The notes: generated by a model from the sequence alone, not told the origin. Positions 35,901-43,961 are shown, counted from the stretch's first letter. The stretch: DNA of 52,889 bases from Lachnospiraceae bacterium (GCA_017411305.1 JAFQQI010000046.1:1-52889); one strand, 5' to 3'. Made by a program: numbers and translations.

Positions 35901-36523
35901 TAACAGACGAATATTTGATGCAGGATTTGCAGAGAGTTATTGAAAGACAGGAAGAAATCCCATTGGTATGTAAGCTGGCGTATACTAGATTTTATGCTGA
36001 AAATAAGAAACTGATTAATGAGAATATTTCCAGATACTTAATTGTTTTTTTGCGCCAGTTGCTTGCAGAAAATATGTATTTCCCGTATTTTAAGGAGTAT
36101 GCGGACCATATTGCTTTTATGAGGCAGTTTTCGGACAAGACCATGATACAGCATAAGCTGGAAGAAGGAAGCAGTGCAGTTATCCATTACTTTATGGAAA
36201 AGGATGGCAATAGGCAGGGAGAATATATCCGGGAAGAAATGAAGGATATGTTTTATGGCATTTGTGTGAAGCAATTTATCCTGTTTTTTGGTGAAAGATT
36301 GCAATATTACATTACAGAAACGGATGACGACAAAGAGAGCCTTACCAGAAGCGGAACCTTAAGCCGCAGTGATACCGACAGAGAACAAAAAGAAAGTAAA
36401 TACAGTTTGATTAATGATATTGCCATCGGCAGAACCCTCCATGATGATAATACAATGGAGATGCTTTTGCAGGAGTACTTCGAACAGGAATTTTTGGTAA
36501 AGGAGTTGTTTCATACAATCTGA
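32966..36523 (+). CDS. DUF5717-type large helical-repeat protein
   Basis: 1185 aa, GTG start (AAAGGAG 7 bp before). No signal peptide or membrane segment. Residues ~1-110 and ~215-295 look like beta-sandwich segments; from ~300 onward it is almost entirely helical with TPR/solenoid character (ERYNEADWLLKQVDALIGEPFEPNS region, many YEKAYEWIKA-like pairs). I recall such ~1100-aa proteins as DUF5717, restricted largely to Lachnospiraceae; that name is from memory and unchecked. Its downstream neighbours in the same operon are an Hsp70/actin-fold protein, a TPR protein and a coiled-coil membrane protein. Likely role: large cytoplasmic scaffold. Function unknown. Confidence 0.7.
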   Translation: MQSAVDKILSGEFSVNTHSLDFSCPRIELSVRPNEQYEGSFTVFGPEGQVTEGRVMTNRLRMRCLTEKFYGNEEEIAYCFDASDMEEGECVKGEFSIISNRGEYVIPFEVTVATVGLTSSLGDIRNLFHFTNLARTNWEEAVKLFYTEEFAKVFQGADKQYYAVYRGLCAGKENQQNVEEFLLEIKKKQKVEFLLEEDEIRISNPKEDVEYKIVINRNGWGFSTLKAETDSGFIVIEKDTVRDEDFLGNCYRLPFYIAKEALHAGKNYGVIKLYNAYVSLTVTVTVHCQSVSMKVPGKRLRKNHLIMELMQYYEAFRAKKIHASLWMQETEKILEQLEQTDSRDLNTKLFRAQLLITQERYNEADWLLKQVDALIGEPFEPNSYCYYLYLTTLIHTQEEYVEDVAARVERIFVQNSEQWRIAWLMLYLSDEYSKSPSRKWMALEEQFMKGCNSPVLYIEAYHLLLSNPTLLMNLKDFEQQVLYYAAKKDILNETMAQQIVYLAAREKTFSKRVFFLLKKCYELLPEDETLQVICSHLMKGNLTGKEYFKWYALGIESKLRITRLYEHYMMSCDLSEQIQIPKIVLMYFAFDSNLDSVHNSFLYAYVYKHREEFPELYESYRMQIERFTVSQALQGRNNKWLATLYSHIFTPAMMTPEIAAGLSEALFIHSLKIKRDNIRKIILIYEKERREQVFPAPGKELYLPVFGSDVCLLLEDGEGNRYCREEDYELQRLMIPDKLAYMAAPYVENKEEFLLWQCERGKALAVVNNENIRQMRVLAESELILESLQKEICMKVIHYYYDSDMIQELDEFLTDLSIDQIAATDYAQAVRFLIIRGMYEKAYEWIKARGSFAVEAKMLMRLCSYMIALEPDICINELTVLAMAAFTAGKYDENILNYLVKNYNGTLKEMRNIWKAAKAFGVDTYEISNRILVQMLYTGAFIGTKTEIFRDYVSGGAKAELEIAVLAQSCFDYFVGEKITDEYLMQDLQRVIERQEEIPLVCKLAYTRFYAENKKLINENISRYLIVFLRQLLAENMYFPYFKEYADHIAFMRQFSDKTMIQHKLEEGSSAVIHYFMEKDGNRQGEYIREEMKDMFYGICVKQFILFFGERLQYYITETDDDKESLTRSGTLSRSDTDREQKESKYSLINDIAIGRTLHDDNTMEMLLQEYFEQEFLVKELFHTI

Positions 36524-36544
36524 AACAGATAGTGTGAGGAAAAT

Positions 36545-37864
36545 ATGCTGACAGGACAAAAAGAACAGGCAGGGAAAAAGAATAGCGGAAAAGTAATTGT
36601 GGGCTATGACTTAGGCAGAGTAGTGTCTCAAATCAGCTATTGCCTGCCGGACGGCAGCATGGCAGAAACGGTTTCCAGTGTTGCCGGAACAGAGCAATAT
36701 AACATTCCTACGGTGTTGTGTAAGCGCAAAGGTGTCAATCAGTGGTTTTACGGAAAAGAAGCACTGAAATATGCAGCTGACGGTGAAGGAATACCGGTAG
36801 AGAACCTATTGCTTTTGGCAGAGAGAGGCGAGGATGTTGTAGTGGAAGAGGAAAGCTATGATCCGGTTGCCCTGCTTACCTTGTTTGTGAAACGTAGTTT
36901 GGGTCTTCTTAATATGCAGGTTTCCTTAAACAGAATGGATGCACTTATGTTTACGGTGGAGGATTTGTCACCTCGCATGGTGGATGTGCTTTCCAAGATT
37001 GCAACAGGACTGCAGCTAAAAATACAAAATATTTATTTCCAAAGTCATGTGGAAAGTTTTTATCATTATGTACTTTACCAGCCAAAAGAATTATGGAAAA
37101 ATAATGTGCTTATTTTTGACTACAGCACTCATTTAAAGAGTCTGCATCTGGAATGTAATAAAAGGACAACTCCTCAGGTTGTTTTTATACGCAACAGAGA
37201 ATATCCGTCTATTCAAAGAACTGTTTTTGCTGAGGATGAAGCACAGAGAAATAACGAGAAAAAACGTCTGGATGAGGCTTTTTTACAGGTTGTGGAGGAA
37301 GAAACGGAAGGAAATATGATTTCCACGGTATATTTGCTGGGAGACGGTTTTAAAGATAACTGGGCATCGGAATCCTTAAGGACCTTATGCAGAAACAGAA
37401 GAGTGTTTCAGGGAAATAATCTTTACAGCAAAGGTGCCTGCTATGGTGCAGTAGAACGCTTGACGCCGGGGCAGGAAGGTAAAAATCATGTATTTTTAGG
37501 AAGAGATAAGTTGAAAGCCAATATCGGAATGAAAATCCTGCGCAGAGGTGAGGATTCCTATTTTGCCATATTAGATGCGGGAACCAATTGGTATGAAGTG
37601 ACAGCTGATTTTGAAGTAATCCCGGAAAAGGAAAGTGTATTAGATTTCCTGATAACTCCGCTTACGGGCGGAAATGTAATTGACAGACAGATTGTACTGG
37701 ATGGTTTACCCGAACGACCGGAGCGTACCACCAGACTTAAGATTCATATGGAAATGTCAGCAGTAGATCAGGCAGTGATTACCGTAGAGGATTTGGGCTT
37801 CGGGGAGCTGTTTCCCAGTAGCGGAAAGGCTTGGACCCATACCATCAGCCTGACAGAGCGGTAA
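36545..37864 (+). CDS. Hsp70/actin-fold protein (DUF5716-type)
   Basis: 439 aa, starting 21 bp after the giant helical gene (GTGAGGAAAAT ribosome site). Features of the actin/Hsp70 ATPase fold: phosphate-1-like VIVGYDLGRVVSQISYC near residue 18, a phosphate-2-like but degraded LIFDYSTHLKSLHLE near 190, adenosine-motif-like TVYLLGDGFKDNW near 260, and NLYSKGACYGA near 300 (Hsp70 has V.GAA there). A ~130-residue C-terminal beta-rich region follows, in the place of an Hsp70 substrate domain. Nucleotide binding is likely; hydrolysis is doubtful because the second phosphate loop lacks the usual Gly. I recall these as DUF5716, unchecked. No membrane segment. Confidence 0.7.
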   Translation: MLTGQKEQAGKKNSGKVIVGYDLGRVVSQISYCLPDGSMAETVSSVAGTEQYNIPTVLCKRKGVNQWFYGKEALKYAADGEGIPVENLLLLAERGEDVVVEEESYDPVALLTLFVKRSLGLLNMQVSLNRMDALMFTVEDLSPRMVDVLSKIATGLQLKIQNIYFQSHVESFYHYVLYQPKELWKNNVLIFDYSTHLKSLHLECNKRTTPQVVFIRNREYPSIQRTVFAEDEAQRNNEKKRLDEAFLQVVEEETEGNMISTVYLLGDGFKDNWASESLRTLCRNRRVFQGNNLYSKGACYGAVERLTPGQEGKNHVFLGRDKLKANIGMKILRRGEDSYFAILDAGTNWYEVTADFEVIPEKESVLDFLITPLTGGNVIDRQIVLDGLPERPERTTRLKIHMEMSAVDQAVITVEDLGFGELFPSSGKAWTHTISLTER

Positions 37865-37893
37865 CGGGGCAGAAAAAAGGAGGTGTGAAAGCA

Positions 37894-38727
37894 ATGGGAA
37901 GAACCTTATTATGTACGGGCAAATATGCGGAAAAGCCCTATCATTTTGAGAATATTTTCGTGAATGTTTATTGCATAGAAGAACTTTGCTATTTGCTTTC
38001 AGCAAATCCTTTTATCATAGATGCAAGCATCATGGACAGAAAGCTGGCAGAATGGATAGATACAGAATGCGGACTATCAGAACTGGGGCATCAGTTACTT
38101 AATCTGCTGCATAAAGGAATTCAGCCGGGGATTTTTGTGGATGCAATTCTTGACTATGTAAATTATAATACCAAAGCAGAGCGGGAAAGAATCCAGGAAG
38201 CCTTACAGGGAAGTGCGGGACTTACGGAGCTTGAGCGCGCCAAAAAGCAGGGAGACTATCTGGTAAAGAACAGAAAGTATCAGCTTGCTATAGCAGAGTA
38301 CGACAAGATATTAATGCAATTACCGGAGGCAGAAACAGAGCTTCGGGCATCGGTATATCACAATATGGGTGCCGCGTACGGAAATTTGTTTCAGTTTGAA
38401 AGTGCGGCCAAATACTTTAAACGCGCTTATGAACAAAATGGGCAGGAGGAATCCTGCATCCGGTATCTGATAGCACAACGTGAGTTAATGTCAGAGGGAG
38501 AATACATTGCTTTTCTTGCGGAAAATGCAAAGTATTATGAAGCTTCATTAAAGGTGGAGCGGCTACTTCAGCAGACAAAAGCTCAGTTTGAAGCAACAAG
38601 GGAAAACCGAATGTTATCTGCCCTTAAAATCTACAAGGATGAGGGAAATGCCGCTTCCTACTATGAAGAAATGGACAGAATTATTTCAAGGCTGAAGGAA
38701 AACTATAGGGAAAGCGTAACAGGCTAA
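37894..38727 (+). CDS. TPR-repeat protein of the DUF5717/5716 operon
   Basis: 277 aa from ATG 37894, which has a full AAGGAGGTG ribosome site; earlier in-frame starts lie inside the preceding gene. N-terminal ~110 residues: helical domain with no match I know. Residues ~125-200: two TPRs (AKKQGDYLVKNRKYQLAIAEYDKIL, YHNMGAAYGNLFQFESAAKYFKRAYE). C-terminus helical/coiled. Soluble. It probably links the Hsp70-fold protein to the others. Function unknown. Confidence 0.72.
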   Translation: MGRTLLCTGKYAEKPYHFENIFVNVYCIEELCYLLSANPFIIDASIMDRKLAEWIDTECGLSELGHQLLNLLHKGIQPGIFVDAILDYVNYNTKAERERIQEALQGSAGLTELERAKKQGDYLVKNRKYQLAIAEYDKILMQLPEAETELRASVYHNMGAAYGNLFQFESAAKYFKRAYEQNGQEESCIRYLIAQRELMSEGEYIAFLAENAKYYEASLKVERLLQQTKAQFEATRENRMLSALKIYKDEGNAASYYEEMDRIISRLKENYRESVTG

Positions 38728-38769
38728 TCGTGAAAGCAAAAAAGCACTTGAGAGGGAATAGGAAGACAG

Positions 38770-39954
38770 ATGGGTATTATACAGAAATTCCTGGAATGGA
38801 AAAAGAATAGAGAAAATCCCATATATGAAATAGATGACTGGAACGAAATTGTTTATGACAGAGACGACCTGCAGATAAACGATAAGGGACAGCGTCAGGA
38901 GTACGTGAAAGGGTGCCTGGAGCAGATTGCGGAGGCTTCCAAAGAACTTGAGAACCTTCAGTTTGAGTACAATATGGTAACCTCCTACCTTAAGGATATG
39001 GAAGAAATTGAAGCCCTTCCGGAAGGAGAAAAAGAAATTCTCAGGGAACGGGCCAAAAAAATTGATGCGCTGGAGAATCAGCAGTCCGGTTATCGTGAAC
39101 GGAAAAAACGTATGGATGAAGCCCAGTTCCGTCAGATGGAGCGCATGGAAGAAGAGGTTTTGGAAGGGTGCAGAAAGCTCAGTGAAGCAGAGGAATATCA
39201 GGATCTTATCAAGCGTGATTTACGAAGACTGGACGGCGAAAAACAGGCCTATTATTTCCGTAAGAATGAACTGCACAGAATACTGGAGGATACCAGAGCC
39301 ATGGCTGTTGTGTGCAGTACTGCGGTAGTAGTCTGCATCCTGATTCTGATGGTAATGCAGTTCGGCTTTGAAATGAATACCAAGCTTGGTTATTTTGCAG
39401 CTGCTGCACTGGGTGCCGTTGCCATTACCGCAATTTTTGTAAAGCATAATAATTCCGTAACAGAGCTTGCCCGGGTGGATAATGCCATCGGCAGGTTAAT
39501 CCGCCTGCAGAATACGGTCAAAATCAGATATGTGAACAATACCAATCTTTTGGATTATCTGTATTTGAAATATAAAGTTTCCAGTGCAGGGGAACTTAGT
39601 AAGAACTGGCAGCAGTATGTGGAAGAAAAAGAAGAAAGAGAACAGTACCGACAGGCAGAGCGTGACCTTGATTTATATCAGAAGGAACTTTTACATGAGC
39701 TGAGACGTTATCAGGTGAAGGACCCGATGGTATGGTTGCATCAGATACCTGCACTTCTTGACAAGAAGGAAATGATAGAAATTCGTCATAGTCTGATTAT
39801 CAGGAGACAGTCTCTGCGCAGACGGATGGATTACAATAAAGAGGTGATTGCCGGAAAGGCACAGGCAGAAATTAAGGACTTGGTAGAAAAGTATCCTAAG
39901 TATGCGAAAGAAATTTTAAGTATCGTCGATGATTACGAGAAAGACTTTTCATAA
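38770..39954 (+). CDS. Coiled-coil membrane protein of the DUF5717/5716 operon
   Basis: 394 aa. Long charged coiled coil (~55-175), then two membrane helices close together (AVVCSTAVVVCILILMVMQFG near 180-200 and YFAAAALGAVAITAIFV near 205-222), then a second coiled coil (~225-340). The two helices place both coiled coils on the same, probably cytoplasmic, side. It would anchor the operon's soluble partners at the membrane. I do not recognise the family. Confidence 0.72.
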   Translation: MGIIQKFLEWKKNRENPIYEIDDWNEIVYDRDDLQINDKGQRQEYVKGCLEQIAEASKELENLQFEYNMVTSYLKDMEEIEALPEGEKEILRERAKKIDALENQQSGYRERKKRMDEAQFRQMERMEEEVLEGCRKLSEAEEYQDLIKRDLRRLDGEKQAYYFRKNELHRILEDTRAMAVVCSTAVVVCILILMVMQFGFEMNTKLGYFAAAALGAVAITAIFVKHNNSVTELARVDNAIGRLIRLQNTVKIRYVNNTNLLDYLYLKYKVSSAGELSKNWQQYVEEKEEREQYRQAERDLDLYQKELLHELRRYQVKDPMVWLHQIPALLDKKEMIEIRHSLIIRRQSLRRRMDYNKEVIAGKAQAEIKDLVEKYPKYAKEILSIVDDYEKDFS

Positions 39955-39978
39955 ATTTCATGTTATAGAGGTCTTTGC

Positions 39979-40010
39979 TTGACGAATTAACTTTACCATG
40001 ATAGCATGGT
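39979..40010 (+). promoter_or_regulatory. ABC-transporter promoter with palindromic operator
   Basis: TTGACG (39979-39984), 17-bp spacer, TAGCAT (40002-40007). The palindrome ACCATG-ATAG-CATGGT (39995-40010) covers the -10 element, a repressor-type position. Binding protein unknown. Confidence 0.5.
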
Positions 40011-40050
40011 GGCGTATAGTTGATACACTTTAGTAGAAAAGAGGAGAAAT

Positions 40051-40830
40051 ATGAAAAAAGTATTAGTATTGATGTTGACAGCAGTAATGACAATGGGACT
40101 TTTGGCAGGCTGCGGAAGCCAGACAGCAGAAGAAAACACTTTTACAGTAGGCTTCGATGCTGAATTCCCGCCTTATGGCTATATGGATGAAAACGGCGAG
40201 TATACCTGCTTTGACCTGGAGCTTGCGCAAGAGGTTTGTGACCGTAACGGCTGGACTCTCGTAAAGCAGCCCATTGATTGGGATTCTAAAGATATGGAGC
40301 TTTCATCAGGAGCCATTGATTGTATTTGGAACGGATTTACCATTAACGGACGTGAAGATGATTACACTTGGAGTGTTCCTTACGTGGACAACAGTCAGGT
40401 ATTTGTAGTGGCAGCAGATTCCGGAATTGCAACAGATGCAGACCTTGCAGATAAGATTGTTGGTGTGCAGAAGGACTCTTCAGCACTTGCAGCATTGGAG
40501 GGAGATGCAGCAGATTTAACGGCAACCTTTGGGGACTTAATCCAATACACCGACTATAATGTTGCTTTTATGGATTTGGAACAGGGAGCAATTGATGCAA
40601 TTGCTATTGATATCGGTGTAGCAGATTATCAGATTGCTTCCAGAGGCGATGCTTTTGTGAAACTGGAAGAGAAGCTGTCCACAGAACAATACGGTATCGG
40701 ATTTTTACTCGGTAATGATGAGTTGAAAAATCAGGTAGAGGAAACGCTTCTGAAAATGGCGGAAGACGGTAAATTTATGGAGATAGCCGAGAAGTATGGT
40801 CTTTCAGACAGTGTTTGTCTTGGAAAGTAA
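40051..40830 (+). CDS. Polar amino-acid ABC transporter substrate-binding lipoprotein
   Basis: 259 aa. Lipobox LLAGC with lipidated Cys21. SBP_bac_3 family blocks: FTVGFDAEFPPYGYMDENGEYTCFDLELAQEV, GAIDCIWNGFTINGRE (in this family the Asn/Thr region contacts the amino acid), VGVQKDSSA, and GIGFLLGNDEL. It captures a polar amino acid outside the membrane for the permease and ATPase encoded next. Ribosome site GAGGAG. Exact amino acid not determined; the neighbouring PurF-like gene makes glutamine a fair guess only. Confidence 0.9.
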   Translation: MKKVLVLMLTAVMTMGLLAGCGSQTAEENTFTVGFDAEFPPYGYMDENGEYTCFDLELAQEVCDRNGWTLVKQPIDWDSKDMELSSGAIDCIWNGFTINGREDDYTWSVPYVDNSQVFVVAADSGIATDADLADKIVGVQKDSSALAALEGDAADLTATFGDLIQYTDYNVAFMDLEQGAIDAIAIDIGVADYQIASRGDAFVKLEEKLSTEQYGIGFLLGNDELKNQVEETLLKMAEDGKFMEIAEKYGLSDSVCLGK

Positions 40831-40849
40831 TTGAAGAATAAAATACGCG

Positions 40850-40875
40850 ACGAGGCAGAGAGTCTTCTGCCTTGT
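40850..40875 (+). terminator. Weak terminator/attenuator between binding protein and permease
   Basis: ACGAGGCAGA (40850-40859) and TCTGCCTTGT (40866-40875) form a 10-bp stem with one G-U pair; only a mixed TGCTTTGT follows. Partial termination here would keep the binding protein more abundant than the membrane subunits. Confidence 0.5.
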
Positions 40876-40939
40876 TGCTTTGTAATCGAATAAGCGGTTC
40901 GCAGGAGCATGCCTGCGTTTCGTCCGGTCGGAGGATAAA

Positions 40940-41587
40940 ATGAGTATATCGGTAATTCTGATGCAATTGGGAAAAGGTATGATAGTGACGGCAGAGATTT
41001 TCTTTCTGACGTTGTTGTTTTCGTTGCCTTTGGGACTGGTGATTGCTTTTGGCCGTATGGCAAAGAATTCGGTTGTTAGTCTTTTATGTAAAATTTATAT
41101 ATCGATTATGCGCGGAACACCGCTGATGCTACAGTTGATTGTAGTTTATTTTGCGCCGTTTTATGTGTTGGGACTAAAAATACCGAATTATAGATTTCCG
41201 GCTATTATTATTGCATTTGCGCTAAATTATGCAGCTTATTTTGCAGAAATATACCGCTCCGGCATTGAGTCAATGCCCATCGGGCAGTATGAAGCAGCCG
41301 AGGTTCTGGGATACAACAAGGGTCAAACTTTTTTTAAAATTATTTTACCCCAGGTAATAAAAAGAATTTTACCTCCGATAACGAATGAAACCATTACTTT
41401 GGTAAAGGATACTTCTCTTGCTTTTGTGCTTGCCCATGCTGAGATGTTTACGCTGGCAAAGCAGATTGCTGCAAAGGAGACAAGTATTATGCCCCTTATG
41501 ATAGCAGGAGTGTTTTACTATATATTTAATCTCATTGTAGCAAGTGCCATGGAAAGACTGGAGAAAGCACTGAATTATTACCGTTAG
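40940..41587 (+). CDS. Polar amino-acid ABC transporter permease
   Basis: 215 aa, about five membrane helices. HisM/GlnP-type family: MRGTPLMLQLIVVYFAPF, EIYRSGIESMPIGQYEAAEVLGYNKGQTFFKIILPQ (the EAA loop that meets the ATPase), then ITLVKDTSLAFVLAHAEMFTLAKQIA. Ribosome site GGAGGA. It forms the channel, probably as a homodimer since only one permease gene is present. Confidence 0.93.
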   Translation: MSISVILMQLGKGMIVTAEIFFLTLLFSLPLGLVIAFGRMAKNSVVSLLCKIYISIMRGTPLMLQLIVVYFAPFYVLGLKIPNYRFPAIIIAFALNYAAYFAEIYRSGIESMPIGQYEAAEVLGYNKGQTFFKIILPQVIKRILPPITNETITLVKDTSLAFVLAHAEMFTLAKQIAAKETSIMPLMIAGVFYYIFNLIVASAMERLEKALNYYR

Positions 41588-41627
41588 CAAAGCAGAAAAC
41601 GGATGTGTGAATCGGAAAGAGGTTAGA

Positions 41628-42392
41628 ATGGAAGAACAGGTATTACTTACAATTAATCATATGAGTAAAAGCTTTGACAGTGAAGAAGTGATAAAGGACA
41701 TTTCTCTTTCTGTAAAAAGAGGTGAAGTTGTTTCAATTATCGGTCCCTCCGGCTCAGGTAAGTCTACCTTGCTGCGCTGTGCCACTATGTTGGAAAAGAT
41801 GGATAGGGGAGACCTTATTTATCTGGGAGAACCGGCTGCATGGGAGGAAGGCGGAAAATGTGTGTATGCGCCTAAAGCAAAATTGAGAGAAATACACAAA
41901 AATTTTGGATTGGTGTTCCAGAATTTCAATTTATTTCCTCATTACAGCGTTATGAAAAATATAATTGATGCGCCCATGACTGTGGAGAAGATATCAAAAG
42001 CAGAAGCAACAGAGCGTGCCGAAAAGCTGCTTGCCCAGTTAGGACTTTCTGATAAAGCGGATGCTTATCCGTATCAGCTTTCAGGAGGTCAACAGCAGAG
42101 AGTATCTATTGCAAGGGCATTAGCATTACAACCCAAAATATTGTTTTTTGATGAACCTACCTCAGCTCTTGATCCGGAGCTTACGGGTGAAGTACTTAAG
42201 GTAATAAAAGAATTGGCAAAGGAGCATATGACCATGATTATTGTTACTCATGAGATGCAGTTTGCCAGAGAACTTTCCGATAGGATTATCTTTATGGAGC
42301 AGGGAATTATTCAGGCAGAAGGAACGCCGGAAGAAATTTTCCATTCTGACAACGAGCGTGTAAGAGAATTTATCGGCAAATTTCAAGCATAG
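41628..42392 (+). CDS. Polar amino-acid ABC transporter ATP-binding protein
   Basis: 254 aa from ATG 41628 (AGAGG before it); the GTG at 41607 in frame has no better site. Walker A GPSGSGKST, Q-loop VFQNFNLFPHYSV, signature LSGGQQQR, Walker B ILFFDEPTSALDPE, H-loop VTHEM: GlnQ-type. The segment APKAKLREIHKNFG is a slightly longer insertion typical of Clostridia. Powers uptake with the two preceding genes. purF-like gene follows 44 bp on. Confidence 0.95.
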   Translation: MEEQVLLTINHMSKSFDSEEVIKDISLSVKRGEVVSIIGPSGSGKSTLLRCATMLEKMDRGDLIYLGEPAAWEEGGKCVYAPKAKLREIHKNFGLVFQNFNLFPHYSVMKNIIDAPMTVEKISKAEATERAEKLLAQLGLSDKADAYPYQLSGGQQQRVSIARALALQPKILFFDEPTSALDPELTGEVLKVIKELAKEHMTMIIVTHEMQFARELSDRIIFMEQGIIQAEGTPEEIFHSDNERVREFIGKFQA

Positions 42393-42436
42393 ACAACACG
42401 GAATTATGACAAAAAACAGACAAGGAGGACACTTTA

Positions 42437-43843
42437 GTGGGTGGATTTTTTGGAGTAGCATCAAAAAAAGATTGTGTATTTGATTTATTTTTCGGAACAG
42501 ACTATCATTCCCATTTAGGAACCAGACGTGCGGGAATGGCAGTATATAATAAAGAAAAAGGATTTGACAGAGCAATTCACAATATTGAAAATTCTCCGTT
42601 TCGTACCAAATTTGATAAAGATGTGAATGAGATGAAGGGAAACATGGGAATCGGATGCATTTCTGACTATGAACCCCAGCCGCTTTTGGTACGCTCCCAT
42701 CACGGAACCTATGCTATCAGTACAGTGGGAAAAATCAATAATATGGATGATATTGTTCAGAAGATTTTCAAAATGGGACATTCTCATTTTTTGGAAATGA
42801 GTGGTGGCGATATTAATGCGACAGAGCTTGTGGCAGCCATCATTAACCAGAAAGAGAACCTGATAGAAGGGATTCAATTTGCGCAGGAACTGATAGAAGG
42901 TTCTATAACAATCTTACTACTGACGGATAAGGGAATTTATGCTGCCAGAGATAAAATGGGAAGAACGCCGGTGGCAATCGGAAAAAAGGAAGAAGCCTGC
43001 TGCGTTGCATTTGAGAGTTTTGCATATTTAAATTTAGGATATTTGCCGGAGAGAGAATTGGGTCCCGGTGAAGTAGTAATCGTAACGCCGGAAGGCGTCC
43101 GGACGTTAGTAAATCCCGGAGAAGATATGAAAATCTGTACCTTCCTATGGGTGTATTACGGATACCCGTCTTCTTCCTACGAAGGTATCAGTGTAGAAAA
43201 GATGCGTTATAATTGCGGAAGTCTGCTTGCGCAAAGAGACGATGTAAAACCGGATATTGTAGCGGGAGTACCGGATTCCGGTATTGCACATGCAATCGGA
43301 TATTCCAATGAGTCGGGAATTCCTTTCTCAAGACCCTTTATTAAGTATACACCTACCTGGCCCAGGTCATTTATGCCTACCATCCAAAGTCAGCGTAATC
43401 TGATTGCAAAGATGAAGCTGATACCGGTGCATGACCTAATTCAGGACAAGAGTTTACTTTTAATTGATGACTCCATTGTAAGAGGAACCCAGCTTAGTGA
43501 GACTACGGAATTTTTGTATCAGAGCGGAGCAAAAGAAGTGCATATCAGACCGGCATGTCCCCCCATCTTATATGCCTGTAAATATTTGAATTTTTCCCGT
43601 TCTACATCAGAGATGGATTTAATTACCAGAAGAACCATTAAGGAACTGGAGGGAGAAGGCAAAAATGTTAATTTAAGTGCTTATTCCAACCCGGAAACAC
43701 CGGAATTTCAGGAAATGGTAAGGAGAATCGGAGTAAAACTGAACTTTACAACGCTGCGATATCACAGACTGGATGATATGATTGAAGCAGTGGGAATTGA
43801 CAGAAGTAAATTATGTACTTATTGCTGGGATGGGAAAGAATAA
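42437..43843 (+). CDS. PurF-like amidophosphoribosyltransferase lacking catalytic Cys
   Basis: 468 aa, GTG start with AAGGAGG 8 bp before it. It shares the two-domain layout of glutamine PRPP amidotransferase: N-terminal Ntn domain (YHSHLGTRRAGMAVY, GNMGIGCISDYEPQPL) and PRTase domain with the PRPP loop LLLIDDSIVRGTQL (Asp344-Asp345). Active PurF has Cys right after the initiator Met (MCGIFG); here the sequence is (M)GGFFGVAS, with no Cys until residue 13. So glutamine hydrolysis is not expected. Cysteines near the end (PACPPILYACKY, LCTYC) could hold the iron-sulfur cluster of the B. subtilis-type enzyme. Possible roles: ammonia-dependent phosphoribosylamine synthesis, or a regulatory/other PRTase. 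It lies at the end of the amino-acid transporter operon. The true purF is presumably elsewhere. Confidence 0.82.
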   Translation: MGGFFGVASKKDCVFDLFFGTDYHSHLGTRRAGMAVYNKEKGFDRAIHNIENSPFRTKFDKDVNEMKGNMGIGCISDYEPQPLLVRSHHGTYAISTVGKINNMDDIVQKIFKMGHSHFLEMSGGDINATELVAAIINQKENLIEGIQFAQELIEGSITILLLTDKGIYAARDKMGRTPVAIGKKEEACCVAFESFAYLNLGYLPERELGPGEVVIVTPEGVRTLVNPGEDMKICTFLWVYYGYPSSSYEGISVEKMRYNCGSLLAQRDDVKPDIVAGVPDSGIAHAIGYSNESGIPFSRPFIKYTPTWPRSFMPTIQSQRNLIAKMKLIPVHDLIQDKSLLLIDDSIVRGTQLSETTEFLYQSGAKEVHIRPACPPILYACKYLNFSRSTSEMDLITRRTIKELEGEGKNVNLSAYSNPETPEFQEMVRRIGVKLNFTTLRYHRLDDMIEAVGIDRSKLCTYCWDGKE

Positions 43844-43857
43844 ATATGATAAATAAG

Positions 43858-43890
43858 AAAGAACCGTTGACATTTGCGGTTCTTTTTATT
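43858..43890 (+). terminator. Intrinsic terminator after purF-like gene
   Basis: AAAGAACCG (43858-43866), 10-nt loop, CGGTTCTTT (43877-43885), then a T-rich tail. Confidence 0.88.
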
Positions 43891-43943
43891 ATACTTTTTT
43901 AGAGCAAAGCGTTAAAACTTTAAATCATATAAGTGAAATCGGA

Positions 43944-43961
43944 CATTGTAAACGTACAATG
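43944..43961. promoter_or_regulatory. cre-like palindrome before acyl-CoA synthetase gene
   Basis: CATTGTA-AACG-TACAATG is a perfect 7-bp-arm palindrome. It contains TTGTAAACGTACAAT, which fits the CcpA cre pattern WTGNAANCGNWNNCW at all but one position. It lies downstream of a TATAAG (43928-43933) that may be the -10. Carbon catabolite repression is therefore plausible; another palindrome-binding repressor is possible. Confidence 0.45.
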
